Assembly (NCBI GenBank): GCA_020152595.1
Contig: JAIGNY010001464.1
Coordinates: 1,011,001 to 1,075,000 of the forward strand
DNA: 64,000 nucleotides
Direction of reading: 5' to 3'
From: Chiridota heheva
Taxonomy: Eukaryota; Echinodermata; Holothuroidea; Apodida; Chiridotidae
Position 1 is the first letter of the stretch. Each line of letters opens with the position of its first letter. Shown here in pieces: positions 1 to 9,369 of this stretch. The notes under the pieces were generated by a model. The model had not been told where the DNA came from, did no database searches, and saw only the letters and a list, made by a program, of their open reading frames with translations. Made by a program: the position numbers and the translations under genes.

Positions 1-37
1 TTGTAAACAAAAATGATTTATTTGCTGAGAGAAGGAG

Positions 38-53
38 GGGGGGGGGGGGGGGG
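38..53. repeat. G homopolymer tract
   Basis: An uninterrupted G run, seen directly. It is prone to sequencing or assembly length error and has no gene context. Confidence 0.9.
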
Positions 54-94
54 TTACGGGGAAGTAAATTTGAGGAATAGAAACTAATCTTTAG

Positions 95-155
95 CAGTCC
101 GGTCCACCTGTCCACGCTCCTCATCAGGAGATCTCCCGATAAGGACATCGAAACA
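95..155. mobile_element. Solo end of CAGTCCGG MITE family 1
   Basis: Begins CAGTCCGGTCCAC and continues into CAGGAGATCTCCCGAT, the terminal inverted repeat of the family that is complete at 1942-2435. No matching opposite end is seen nearby, so this is a solo or truncated end. The rest of 156-1941 is AT-rich with no gene or repeat I recognise; the short open frames there have no family features. Confidence 0.65.
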
Positions 156-1941
156 AGTGGAGGGAACGAATTTTAAACAGTTTTAAAAATATGCAGCCGC
201 TAAGTATGCGCGTAATGTGTTTTTTTTTTTTGTATTTTGTTTTTAAAGGAATTAGGTTTTTGATGCATATCACACACATTACATTTGCTATTTTCAATTA
301 TGAAACCTTTTTGTGGAAAATTATTTCAAAAACCTTCTGGGCGGAGACTAGCGAATATGATTTCGTGATATCATTTCAAAGCCATGGTAAACAAGAAGTT
401 TGCGCTGGAGAAATTGTAGAAAATATTTTTAGTTTCAAATAAGAGCAATAAAAACACTATGTATTTCCTATTTTTGTCAAAAACCAGTGCTCACTGTTAT
501 GTTGATATATAAACAAATTCTAGATTGGAAATATCTTCTCGATAGGCCACCGCCTAATGTGGTTTGCCCTTTAAAGGAACCCATATTGATGTCATTGTTT
601 TAGTCATAATTACTGATTTGCATGGGTGTGAGTGGGTGTGACTATTTTAAATATGCTGATAAATCAAGGAACTGCTGGTTTCACGGATAAGTATTGTATC
701 CCTATGGTCCGATGGTGACTCAACTGGACTGTAGCGTGACATGACGTAATGGATCGTAAAAATCGGTTCATTAGGTGTCTGCTAAAGTAACCTTGGGAGT
801 GCTCATAAACATCCTTATGACGGTACAATAAAAACCTTAAACTTGAAAGTCAATAAAGATCTGTTTTAGTTCATAAACTACTTCCAAATTGGTTTTCTCT
901 TTGAATTTTACTGCGTAAAACCCCAATAATTCCATATTTCCTCTGTTAACGTTAGTACACGGGAAAGGTCAAGTTGCACTTTGTCTCTCTATAATTTGAT
1001 CACTCTAATCAACGAAATGCTTAATTTTCGATCTAAATCTTATTGTTCTTCTATTTCACAAGAAACTGCAAAAAAATAAAAAATACTGTTAAAGATGATG
1101 CATTCGCAAAAATAACGTATGAGACCCTACTTTTCTGTTTACCGACCTGGTTAAGATGGTCTAATCATGCTTACTCGTGACTGGAAAAGGGACTGAATCC
1201 ATCCGTTAATTCCCATCCTCGTCGTTCACACACGTACTTCGAAAAGAATCAACGTTGAACGCTTAAAGTGGATTGAAATAGTATAATTGAATTATCAAAA
1301 GGGAGAAACGTGCCTTTTGTTTACTCGTATAACTAAAAGACCCGTTTATTTAATCAAATTAAGCCCTCCCCCATTTACATCAGTGTGCATAGTCTCTTTT
1401 CAGACAAATGTTACACTATTACACAAAGATTCGATGGTAACGAGGGATATTTCATAATAAGATAATAGTTGAACTGTTTCAATTTCATATCAAACCTTCG
1501 ATGCGTGATTGTGTTCGTCAGATTCGTTTGAATTCGGCAGTAGTCGGATTCCGAGTAGCGCCATAAAATAACATGTTCGCTATTTTCGTTTAAGAGATTA
1601 GTCAGTGACACCAAGGGCTAAGTTAGAATATATAGAAACATGAAAACATCAAAGAATCTCTTCACATTATTATTGTTTGTGGATTTATATGAAATATACC
1701 AATCACAGGAACAATTTGGTTCAAAAAGCATAATGATATCACATATCACAGTGTATTCAGAAGTGACTGGACAGCTAGGGGAGCAGGTCTACTTCAATAA
1801 GCATGCAAGGTGCAATGTGTAGGTATTTCTTTGAAAATTAATTATCTCTTTCTAAATTATTAGAAACATTTTTCATTGATAATTCAGATGGAATATATAA
1901 CATACAATTTGCAAGAACATTCGTTTCCCACCCTTATTAAA

Positions 1942-2435
1942 CAGTCCGGTCGACGCTTCCGATCGGGAGACCTCCCAATTGGGAGATTTCTTGTCATTAT
2001 AAGCCACAATGCATCTTTCCAAATTTAAATCTCTCTAAAGAAATACTTAAACGATAGAATAAGTTTAAGTCAAAGATAGGGAAAATGCATGCGAAATGTT
2101 CTAATTGTATTGGTGCAACAGAGAGGTAGAATTATTTTCTCCATTTTCACCAACGCAAATTTGACTTTCACCAGGGAATTTTAAAGTAATTTTTTAAAAT
2201 TAATTTCAATAGTTCCTGAAGGGTACATTTTAAAATTTTAGTCACCAGCGAAAACTCAAATTACACAAAAAGTTCCAGAAAAATAAATTTCAGCATCATT
2301 TTCAACTTCATACAATTTTAGATTTTTACAGAATTTGAAAAGCAAAAAATAATTTTAATGGTTGAAATTTTGAACACTTTAATTATGGTCACTGCGCATG
2401 TCTCGATCTCCCGATCGGGAGCGTGGACCGGACTG
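1942..2435. mobile_element. MITE, CAGTCCGG family 1, intact copy with 5-bp target duplication
   Basis: A 494-bp element bounded by CAGTCCGG and CCGGACTG, with identical TTAAA on both sides (1937-1941 and 2436-2440). Each end carries nested palindromes of the type CCCGATCGGG and GGGAGATCTCCC. The interior is AT-rich and non-coding. Related copies sit at 19747-20116, 39188-39781 and 62515-63025. It has no transposase, so it is non-autonomous. The superfamily is not assigned. Confidence 0.85.
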
Positions 2436-4074
2436 TTAAAGGTTCTTGTACCTTACACTCTAAATAAGAGAACAAATGTATAACTATCTTTCATAGATTT
2501 ATATAAAAATCGTCTTGGACCTGTGCGTGTTACACCTTTTAAAGTTCGACTATGGACATCTAGCAGATCTTATATATGTAAAAGAGCACGGAATTCTGAA
2601 TAGAATGGTTTTTAAAATTAATAAAAAGCCTATTTATTTTTCAAGTTATGACTAAACAAAGTTTCATGATTTGTTTATTTGCCCGGAATTTGTGATATAC
2701 TAAGAGGAATACATCTCAAAATCTTTATATATAAAAAGACACAAATGGAATAAACTAACAATTACAAAATGAAACAAATTAAAAAAACAAATACTTTTAA
2801 AATAACACACTCGTCAATATTTCGACACAAAAGATTGGTGATGCACATTTGCCATTACTTTTGTCAGTATATCAAAATATGAGGGGTTTTTTTTTCTTGC
2901 TCGATACTTTATTTACTCATTTCTTCAGAAAAATGCAATTCTGAATTCCTACAAAATTGTTTTAAAAGTCCACGTTATACATATCCATTATAAGGTTTCC
3001 TTTGTGTAAGTTTATTTATATATTATTATCAGAAAGTTTAATTAGTCAACTTCCTAACTTTGTAATAAGTTTGTATTTATTGATTTCATATAGCTCTCTC
3101 CTACAATTGTCTGAATTGTCCCAGATATAAATAATGATACGACTTATAAATTGACGTCAAAATATTAGTGGGAAATAAAGACTTTAGATTGTTTTATTAT
3201 CCATCTGTATATATGAACATCGCGAAGTTAAATACTGCATCTATTCTAATTTATCAAAGTAAAAATCAATTTATCTTCCATATTTTATAAGATTCCTGAT
3301 AAGCACAATCTAATTCATAAAGATTTTATTCTTTTGTCTGAATGTGTTTTTCGATTCATAGCGCACTGCCCCCATTCACTTCAACCGCGTTCTTTATTGA
3401 TTTAAAGACTTATTTTGCCTAAAAGTGTATTTTATAACCTCTTATTAAGATATTTATTGATTAGAATATCTGTTCTATATTTATTTCTCCTATTTAACCG
3501 GAAATTGTCAATTTTGTATTGCATCTTATTATTAGGAAAATTCCGGTGTTTTCATCTAGAAAGAAAATTAACAAAAACTGAGAAAAAGAAATACCAGTGC
3601 AGTATATCGTTCCTTTCTCTTTTCGTGTCTTTCGCATTAATATCAGATCAAGTGAAATATAACCAAATTAAAAATAATCATAGGTTTTTATATTATTTAG
3701 GTAACTTGGAGGATAAAATAAAATACAAAATTCCAAATCAGAAAATGTAATAATTCTAATAATTTTGATCTACAGCAATGTCTGACTTATTAGAAAATAA
3801 CACCAGATACACCCTAAAAAAAGTTTGATTCAGCATGACTCCGCCGCCCCTAAAATCTATAAATATTTAGCAAAATTGTCAAGAAATTTAAGGCGTTACG
3901 TCACTCCTCTGTAGTATAATTTCTACCCCATCATTTTCAAATAAGATTAATTGTGACAAATTTTAAACTCGAATTCTTTTAAAACAAACAAGATATTAAC
4001 GAATGTCTGACTTTTAGGAAATAACATTATATATGAGTAACACACAATTTATCTACAACTGGAAGAAACCTCAT
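2436..4074. other. AT-rich intergenic DNA, no gene seen
   Basis: No conserved coding frame, RNA gene or repeat unit was recognised. The 111-residue open frame at 3415-3750 is rich in Leu, Ile, Lys and Tyr, as random AT-rich DNA would encode. Confidence 0.6.
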
Positions 4075-4255
4075 GGCATGCTCTTTTATGGAGCAAATCA
4101 AAACACTCATTTCAGCCATTTTTTAATTAAAGCCCCAGCATTGACAAAATACCTGAATCACTAAAGTTTCAAAATTTTTAAATAAAACTATTCAAATTCG
4201 TGGCTTGTAAAATCAAATTGAAAACAATAATCAACAAAAAGTTCACAAAACATAA
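4075..4255 (+). repeat. Dispersed repeat C, copy 1
   Basis: Diverged but collinear with 11040-11215. Shared blocks include GCTCTTTTATG, AATTAAAGC, CAGCATTGA and CAGAATCACTA-like runs, ending near AAGTTCA. The two copies lie in the same orientation on either side of the Polinton-like segment. Function unknown. Confidence 0.55.
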
Positions 4256-4780
4256 TACAAACTGAAGAAGGGGAAATTCCAGTGTAGTGCATTGGTAATT
4301 TCTCTTTTCGTGTGTTTTGTTATAATATCAAAACCAGTGAATAATAAAGGCATCAACAAGAATTTAACTTGCCCAACGGTTGGGGACTCATAATAGTAGT
4401 AAGATGAGCCTATACAGAGGTTGACCAATCAGGAGCCAGTACATGATGAATAATTCGGGCCAATAATTTCCAGTCTATTGCCCTTAAAATCACCAGTGTT
4501 AACAATTCACTGAAGAAAACATCCTTTCACAGTAGGAACGCATCCTCTGCCACAACTTGCACATGGTTGGCCCTGCAGTCATCCTATCCGCAATGACTTG
4601 GCTCTTTACAAGAAAGTCCATTGTGTACATACAGATGATAAAGAATGAATTAACTGATGCGTAAAACCACTAAGTGATATGTAGTGGGGTTCTTAATTGT
4701 TTCTAGCAGAATATAAAAGTCATACCCGCAAAAATGGGGGTTCTTGCGGGTAAAAAGACTGAAAATTGGTTGCGAGAGTT
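4256..4780. other. Intergenic DNA, no gene seen
   Basis: No family-like coding frame, RNA gene or repeat was recognised here. Confidence 0.5.
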
Positions 4781-4799
4781 AGGCGTTATGATTACTATT

Positions 4800-4862
4800 T
4801 TCATGAATATTCATGAATAAATTAGCATATTTCATGAATATTCATAGAATATGCAAATTAGG
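4800..4862. promoter_or_regulatory. Palindromic ATTCATGAAT cluster with octamer-like ATGCAAAT
   Basis: Two copies of TTCATGAATATTCATGAAT-like palindromic sequence, followed by ATATGCAAATTA, which contains the ATGCAAAT octamer. The block lies just outside the left histone-type stem-loop. Octamers are known POU-factor sites in histone H2B promoters, but a role here is only inference. Confidence 0.35.
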
Positions 4863-5008
4863 TGTAATACTGGCGCCTGATTGATTAACTTCTGTATAGG
4901 CTCTTCGAATTTTACCGACGACCGAAGGTTGTCGAATCTTTTGGAGGGAAAAGATAAACACACAACAAAAATGTCTTAATTCAATTTTCTCATTGTTATA
5001 TTTGTGGT

Positions 5009-5024
5009 GGCTCTTAATAGAGCC
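5009..5024 (-). terminator. Histone-type mRNA 3' stem-loop (left, minus strand)
   Basis: Read on the minus strand this is a 6-bp stem GGCTCT/AGAGCC with the four-base loop ATTA. It is preceded by ACCAAA and followed by ACCACA. This matches the replication-dependent histone hairpin in stem, loop size and both flanks. The downstream sequence (AATGAGAAAA) is only a weak U7-type purine element. The next 40 bases resemble those after the right-hand stem-loop at 9343-9358. It lies 67 nt past the stop of the small minus frame at 5092-5199. Confidence 0.8.
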
Positions 5025-5091
5025 TTTGGTTTTTTTTATCGATCGATCGATCAATCTACTGTCCTCCTGTAGTCAACTGATGCTGACCTGT

Positions 5092-5199
5092 TTATTTGCT
5101 CTCGTGCATCCTCAGCATTTCTAGATTTTCCAAGTGGGCTCGACACGAGGCAGTTCCTTTTTTCCAAGGTGGCTTAGACATGAATCGTTTCCAACTCAT
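5092..5199 (-). CDS. Small basic open frame before the left stem-loop (hypothetical)
   Basis: A 35-residue frame starting MSWKRFMSKPPWKKG and ending in HESK. It is Lys/Arg-rich at its N-terminus. It is the last frame on the minus strand before the histone-type stem-loop, 67 nt from its stop to the hairpin. I do not recognise it. It may be the tail of a longer gene broken by frameshift, because the frame stays open upstream of its ATG for some codons (FRFYTHHYKIKA). Existence as a protein is uncertain. Confidence 0.3.
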   Translation of the reverse strand: MSWKRFMSKPPWKKGTASCRAHLENLEMLRMHESK

Positions 5200-5292
5200 G
5201 GCTTTTATCTTGTAATGGTGGGTATAAAAGCGAAATGTCGGAGATCACTTCATGCGTGAACGTCTACGAGGTTTGCACCTGGTTGCATTCCC

Positions 5293-5457
5293 CTATTTGT
5301 TGTCTTTAGCTGCAAAGTTCCAAAGGTAGTCTGGTCTTTGACTCTGGTACTTCGGTGGTGTTCTGACGACAGATGTTTTTTGTACTCTGTTGTCAAACTT
5401 GCGTGCCAAACCGAACCGGTAGTAAGCTATGACGGGGTGTCTTCCCCTTGTCAGCAT
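5293..5457 (-). pseudogene. Minus-strand frame downstream of shared promoter P1 (unknown product)
   Basis: A 54-residue frame from the first in-frame Met after the predicted transcription start, running MLTRGRHPVIAYYRFGLARK and ending AAKDNK. It is Arg/Lys/Tyr-rich. The frame stays open upstream to 5601, but that part overlaps the CCAAT/TATA region and is probably not translated. Together with 5092-5199 it lies between promoter P1 and the left stem-loop, so it may be part of one small transcription unit now broken by frame changes. No family recognised. Confidence 0.3.
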
Positions 5458-5574
5458 CCTATTTTTGAACCCATTAGGGTAAGTAACTAGATTCTCGATT
5501 CCGGTACGTATTGATCCGAAATGTTGTGTCTTATCCAACGTCCAAAGGCAAAGTGAAGTCGACGTGCAAGACGT

Positions 5575-5648
5575 TGTCTTTTTATGCTCTTCTTCGACCA
5601 ATCAGAAGCCAGAAAGGTATGATGTCATCCGAGCTGTTGGCGCCCTTC
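5575..5648 (-). promoter_or_regulatory. Shared promoter cassette P1 (minus strand)
   Basis: Read on the minus strand: GGGCGCCAACAGC, then CGGATGACATCATACC (CRE/AP-1-like TGACATCA), then CTGATTGGTC (inverted CCAAT box), then ATAAAAAG (TATA-like, 5578-5585). The same order and wording recur on the plus strand at 9661-9738 and 9852-9922. Order and spacing fit an RNA polymerase II promoter. It drives toward the minus-strand frames and the left stem-loop. Confidence 0.7.
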
Positions 5649-5844
5649 TGAAGAAAAAGAAAACGAAGGTTAAAGTATCTGCCCCAACTTAGGCAGTGGT
5701 ACCATAGAAGTCATGCCATCGTTTTGTACTCCTTCCGTTATCATTCGATTCGTCCCCGCATCGGCCTTTCGATACACCAGTAAGCTCGATCTTACCTCAT
5801 ACAGTTTCGCCCAGTCCAATTCGTGGATTCTCGCCTCTCCGTAA

Positions 5845-6604
5845 CAGCAGTACTTCACCGACATATTAGCTCAAAACAACGTACTTTTACCGGGTGTGGA
5901 AGTACGACTCAAACTGCATCAAACTAAGGACTCTTTTTTTGTTTGACGTCGGGAGCTGAGCTGTCGACTTTCGTGTGATTTTCTTGGACGCCATTCTCTA
6001 CGTCCGCAAACTGACGTGCAGCGACACCCACGTGATCAACGACCTCGCACCTTCAACAGAGAACCGGTAAAAATCCGACGCACCATCATCCGAAATATCA
6101 CCATTTACCAAGATTTACAAGGAGACAATGTATTTCTGGGCGAGCTACCAAAGAGGATTGTGGTTTGTCTGGTGGACACGGCCTCTTTCAACGGCGCTTA
6201 CAGGAAGAATCCGTTTCGTTTCCAATCTTTTAAACTGAATTATGTCACGCTTCACGTCGATGAGAAACAATATCCGTCCACGCCGCTTACCCCCAACTTC
6301 GATTCACATTGAGCTTTCCGCTGTTACCTTCAACTGTTTTCGGCCACGGGTCGGTTGTACGGCGATGGGAACGTGGACATCACTCCGACGGATTTTCTGG
6401 ACGGTTTGACGCTGTTTTCTTTCGACCTGACGCCCGACAAATCCCACGGACAGCACTACACGGTCAATAAACAGGAATTCTTCGGGTGGATTTAGAATTT
6501 GCAGAGGCATTGGCTTCCACCACCACCTTGTCATCTACGCCGAATTCGACAACATCATCGAAATAGATCAAAACCGCAACATCATCTACGACTTTACCAA
6601 TTGA
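5845..6604 (+). pseudogene. Polinton-type capsid protein pseudogene, C-terminal part
   Basis: Recognisable segments in order are VLLPGVEVRLKLHQTKDSFF near 5881-5940, AILYVRKL near 5990, VKIRRTIIRNITIYQ to FQSFKLNYVTLHVD at 6061-6265, LFSFDLTPD near 6410, and VIYAEFDNIIEID near 6530-6568. These resemble the jelly-roll capsid family of Polinton/Maverick elements, often annotated in invertebrates as F54H12.2-like. The frame is broken: TGA at 5944-5946, a shift before 5978 and another before 6044, TGA at 6310-6312, TAG near 6493, and a shift before 6530. The reading ends at TGA 6602-6604, five bases before the protease ATG. The N-terminal half of the usual protein is missing or unrecognisable. 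Described as a fossil only. Confidence 0.75.
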
Positions 6605-6608
6605 AATC

Positions 6609-7012
6609 ATGGAGACGTCCGATATTGTTCAAATGTTCAGCAAAGACGCTTACACACGATGACTCGTGTGCGACTTGTTCGACGTCATGGTGTTCAACAC
6701 GGATCCTAGTTGGAAGCTGGGTCGGCATTGAGTCGCTATTTACGTGCCCAAAGTCGGTCCTTGGGAATATTTGTACTCCTACCGCGAACCCCCGACGTTT
6801 CTTCCATTCGACGTTTCTTGAAAAATAAACCGTTTGTTTACAACAACAAACCGCTTCAGAGTCCTACCTCTGACGTATGTGGTCACTATTGCATTTATTA
6901 TCTGGTTCACAGGGCATGAGACTCGGACATAAACGACATGGCTGGTTTTTGTAAAGAAAATGAACGCAACGACGACGACGTGGTCACATTTGTACTTCAA
7001 CATTACGGTTAA
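6609..7012 (+). pseudogene. Adenain-like cysteine protease pseudogene
   Basis: Starts METSDIVQMFSKDAY at 6609, directly after the capsid remnant. The family hallmarks are a His before VAIYVPKVG (the usual Trp after the His is a TGA at 6729-6731) and the Cys block SDVCGHYCIYYL near 6873-6905. Other breaks are TGA at 6660-6662, TGA at 6819-6821 with a change to the frame used by the Cys block, and TGA at 6917-6919. The last frame, ending FVLQHYG, stops at 7010-7012. In Polintons and adenoviruses this protease matures virion proteins. Capsid followed by protease supports the assignment. Inactive as it stands. Confidence 0.8.
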
Positions 7013-7133
7013 AACGATGATATAAGACGTTCGTTTAATGGTCATTGATTCAAATACGTATAAGATGTTCTTTTACAGGTGATTATAACTCAAATGTTTT
7101 CATAATGTTCTTCGTAATGATTAGCCCCTCTAT

Positions 7134-7268
7134 AAAACACATTGATGAGTCATCCGAAATGACCGAAGCCGGAACAGAACTCCGTCTCTTAAGTAGTGAA
7201 TCGTTGTTTTACTAGAAGGTGCTTGTTGCGCATATATTGTTTTAAAAAGTTATAAAAACGCGACGACG
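7134..7268 (+). promoter_or_regulatory. Candidate promoter of the PC4-like unit
   Basis: Contains TGATGAGTCATCCG (AP-1-like TGAGTCA) and GTTATAAAAACG (TATA-like, about 7249-7257) between the protease remnant and the first PC4-like segment. It lacks the CCAAT part of the shared cassette, so it is a different promoter type or a decayed one. Confidence 0.4.
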
Positions 7269-7279
7269 ATGGTGTGTAA

Positions 7280-7562
7280 CATTCAGTCAAAACTCAAGAC
7301 ACGATCATCGAAGCATCAACAAACACTACCCGACCACAACGATTAACCGATGTCCTCGCCGACACACAAGACAAGAAAGCTGTCGCATTAGGAGGCGAAC
7401 GCTATCTCACTGTCTCTGGCTTCAACGGAAAGTTTTACGTTCATGTACGACAATTTTTTACACACCCGAATGTAGGGACGACGCCTGTGGCGACCAAGAA
7501 AGGCATTGCCCTCAAACTAGAGCAATGGGCCGTGATAACTCGTCGAGCATCTGGTAACGGAT
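7280..7562 (+). pseudogene. PC4/p15 (Sub1)-like domain, segment 1
   Basis: The frame from 7280 carries VALGGERYLTVSGFNGKFYV, HVRQFF and KKGIALKLEQW over 7377-7540. This is the strand pattern and the C-terminal KKGIaL..EQW signature of the PC4/p15 coactivator family, whose members bind single-stranded DNA as dimers. The only nearby upstream ATG (7269) is in another frame, so the start is broken or lost. The frame runs on to TAA at 7637-7639 but loses likeness after about 7555, where a second similar segment begins in a new frame. Family call from motif reading only. Confidence 0.6.
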
Positions 7563-7958
7563 ATGCTCAAGAAATTAAAGGAAAGTACCCATCGCATCCA
7601 TTCGGGAGAAAAGCTCAAGCTGGCGCTTGGACAACATAACTACGTCACAATTTCATCATTCAAAGACATTCTCTACGTACATATCAGAAAGTACAGCAAC
7701 GCCCCTTCTATCGGCAAGTACCTAGCAAGAAGGGTATTGCTCTCACACCAGAGTAATGGATGATATTGGCACGTCGCGAGAGTTCGTCAAGTGTGTATTT
7801 TGAAAGACGAAGAAGAAGACAAAATTGAGCAAAGAAACATTCAAGCAAGAAAGAACAGCACGCTTTCAGTGCCGTGTAGCAAACCCGTGTTCGCACCCAC
7901 GGATATGCCGACGTTTAAAAACCTTGCCTCACAGTCCAAAAACATATCTTCTAATTGA
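7563..7958 (+). pseudogene. PC4-like domain, segment 2, with acidic tail
   Basis: Opens MLKKLKESTHRIHSGEKL, then LALGQHNYVTISSFKDILYV and HIRKY, parallel to segment 1. After a frame change the next frame gives KKGIALTPE, then TAA where segment 1 has Gln, then Trp. The Trp is followed by a stretch resembling the RR.S run after segment 1. A tail KDEEEDKIEQRNIQARK lies in a further frame, which stops at 7956-7958. The parallel with segment 1 suggests an ancestral tandem two-domain protein or two adjacent genes. Confidence 0.55.
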
Positions 7959-8078
7959 AATGAAGCAGGATATCATCGGTTGATAATTGACTAGCGTCCT
8001 GTACTGAAAAAGTTATGAAAGTGCCCGAATCCAAAAAACACCCATCATTCTTTCGTAGCTTTTCGAGAAAGACACATC

Positions 8079-8433
8079 ATGGCCCAAACCGGTTGGAATA
8101 AAGTAAAGAGGAACGGTAACGTGTACTACCATAACAAGGCTACGGGGAAATTCGATTCTAACCACCTCCCTCAGATCCTGAAAAAACATACCTTTGAAGA
8201 GAGCTTTGAAAATGCAGAGTTACGACAAAGTAAGAGACAGTCGCGAATAGGTGACCTGAGCTTATCCCGTAGGAGAGGACGTGTATGTGTCTACATTGTA
8301 GTTTGAAAGCAGCAGATACGTACATCTTCGCAAGTATGCCAAAACCAACCCCGGCACAATACCTTGAGTCACGGCTTAAGGCATCGCCATGGGAGAAGGC
8401 GTTTTAGATGAACTCTGCAAGAACAAAATATGA
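8079..8433 (+). pseudogene. PC4-like segment 3 with WW-like N-terminus
   Basis: Starts MAQTGWNKVKRNGNVYYHNK, whose W, YY.N and TGK spacing faintly recalls a WW domain without the second Trp. The same frame stops at 8304-8306. Another frame from about 8275 reads GEDVYVSTL, a TAG, then FESSRYVHLRKYAKTNPG, a TGA, VTA, a TAA, and GIAMGEGVLDELC. That matches the YVHiRkY and GIA landmarks of segments 1 and 2. Three stops and at least one frameshift make it a pseudogene. The WW suggestion is weak. Confidence 0.5.
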
Positions 8434-8472
8434 TATCTGAACTGGCATTGCATTACTATACGTCTAACGTCA

Positions 8473-8901
8473 ATGGAGCCGTCGCATGAGCGGTTCCGTC
8501 ACACCCTGCCTGAAAAATTACGTTTGCTTTTAGGAAAACAGATTTACATCAGTCTGACCGCAGAAGATGAAACCATTCTTGTGGACATGCGCCATTTGAC
8601 CACGCAATGCAAACGATCAGTGACCCAAACGGACACACCAGCCGTCAATGGGCCGTCATACCCGGAGAAAAGTGATTTCTCTCAACCTGGACCAATGGTG
8701 CAAACTGGAGAGCTTGGAAGGTTATATACAGTAGAACATTTAAAAGCACTGGTTAAAGTACCTATCTGAGAGAAAAAGCCCCTTAAACTGGACGAATTGT
8801 GCGAACAGATGGTCGTGGAAAATACAACAGAACATTCGAAAGCACCCGCAAAGAAAAGACCCCGTTCACCGTCGTCGTCGCCACCTGTCACCGCAAGGTA
8901 A
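8473..8901 (+). pseudogene. PC4-like segment 4 with basic nuclear-signal tail
   Basis: An open frame of 98 residues (8473-8769) with LRLLLGKQIYISLTAEDETI and LVDMRHLTT, aligning loosely with the strands of the other PC4-like segments. After a frame change the text reads KKPLKLDELCEQM, recalling VLDELC of segment 3. It then reads APAKKRPRSPSSSPP, which looks like a nuclear localisation signal, and stops at 8899-8901. An AATAAA follows at about 8970. Weakest of the four PC4 calls on the fold, but the shared LDELC tail supports relatedness. Confidence 0.4.
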
Positions 8902-8962
8902 ATTTCAAACTGGACATACAACCCATCATCATCGAGAAACCAGGAGAACCCTCAACATCTGT

Positions 8963-9322
8963 TTGAGCAATAAAATGTGTATTATTATGCCATATAAGCT
9001 GCGTCTTATTTTCTGGCATTGTTTTGAAAAAGAAAAAATAAAGTTTGAAAAAAGAAGAAGACGAAGAACTTGTTTTGACCAACGGAGAGTGGATGAGGAT
9101 GTTGGCGGCGGCCGACAAATAGTGGCTCGTGGCCGACGAGTGCCCTCCAAAGATGGAAAACGAAGCATAGACAGAGGCAAAGACAAAAGCAAAGACAGAA
9201 GCAACGACAAAAGCAAAGACAGAAGAAAAGACAGAGGAAGAGGTGGTGGAGACAGGACGATCAGTGGAACCCAAACTGTCACAGCGCTGTGTGAGTGCCC
9301 GTTCTGTCCAGTCCTGGCGTGA
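8963..9322 (+). CDS. Very basic open frame ending just before the right stem-loop (hypothetical)
   Basis: An uninterrupted 119-residue frame. It includes KFEKRRRRRTCFDQRR, then a degenerate K-D-R-S repeat (GKDKSKDRSNDKSKDRRK), then GRGGG. Its stop lies 20 nt before the histone-type hairpin at 9343, a spacing normal for histone genes. A basic core or condensing protein is conceivable, but several frames on both strands are open here because the repeat AAAGACARAAGCAAAGAC-like unit lacks stops. A competing frame reads LTNGEWMRMLAAADK with two later stops. I cannot decide which frame was real. Confidence 0.35.
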   Translation: MSNKMCIIMPYKLRLIFWHCFEKEKIKFEKRRRRRTCFDQRRVDEDVGGGRQIVARGRRVPSKDGKRSIDRGKDKSKDRSNDKSKDRRKDRGRGGGDRTISGTQTVTALCECPFCPVLA

Positions 9323-9342
9323 CAGAACCCTAAGAACCCAAA

Positions 9343-9358
9343 GGCTCTTTTAAGAGCC
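9343..9358 (+). terminator. Histone-type mRNA 3' stem-loop (right, plus strand)
   Basis: 6-bp stem GGCTCT/AGAGCC with loop TTTA, preceded by ACCCAAA and followed by ACCACA. This is an essentially perfect match to the replication-dependent histone 3' hairpin bound by SLBP. It sits 20 nt after the stop of the basic frame at 8963-9322. No histone gene is nearby. Confidence 0.88.
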
Positions 9359-9369
9359 ACCACAGGTAT

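Noticed and set aside
5670..5864. 64-residue minus-strand frame starting MSVKYCCYGEARIHELDW
   Set aside because: It overlaps plus-strand sequence that runs into the capsid-type remnant and has no transcription signal of its own on the minus strand; most likely a shadow.
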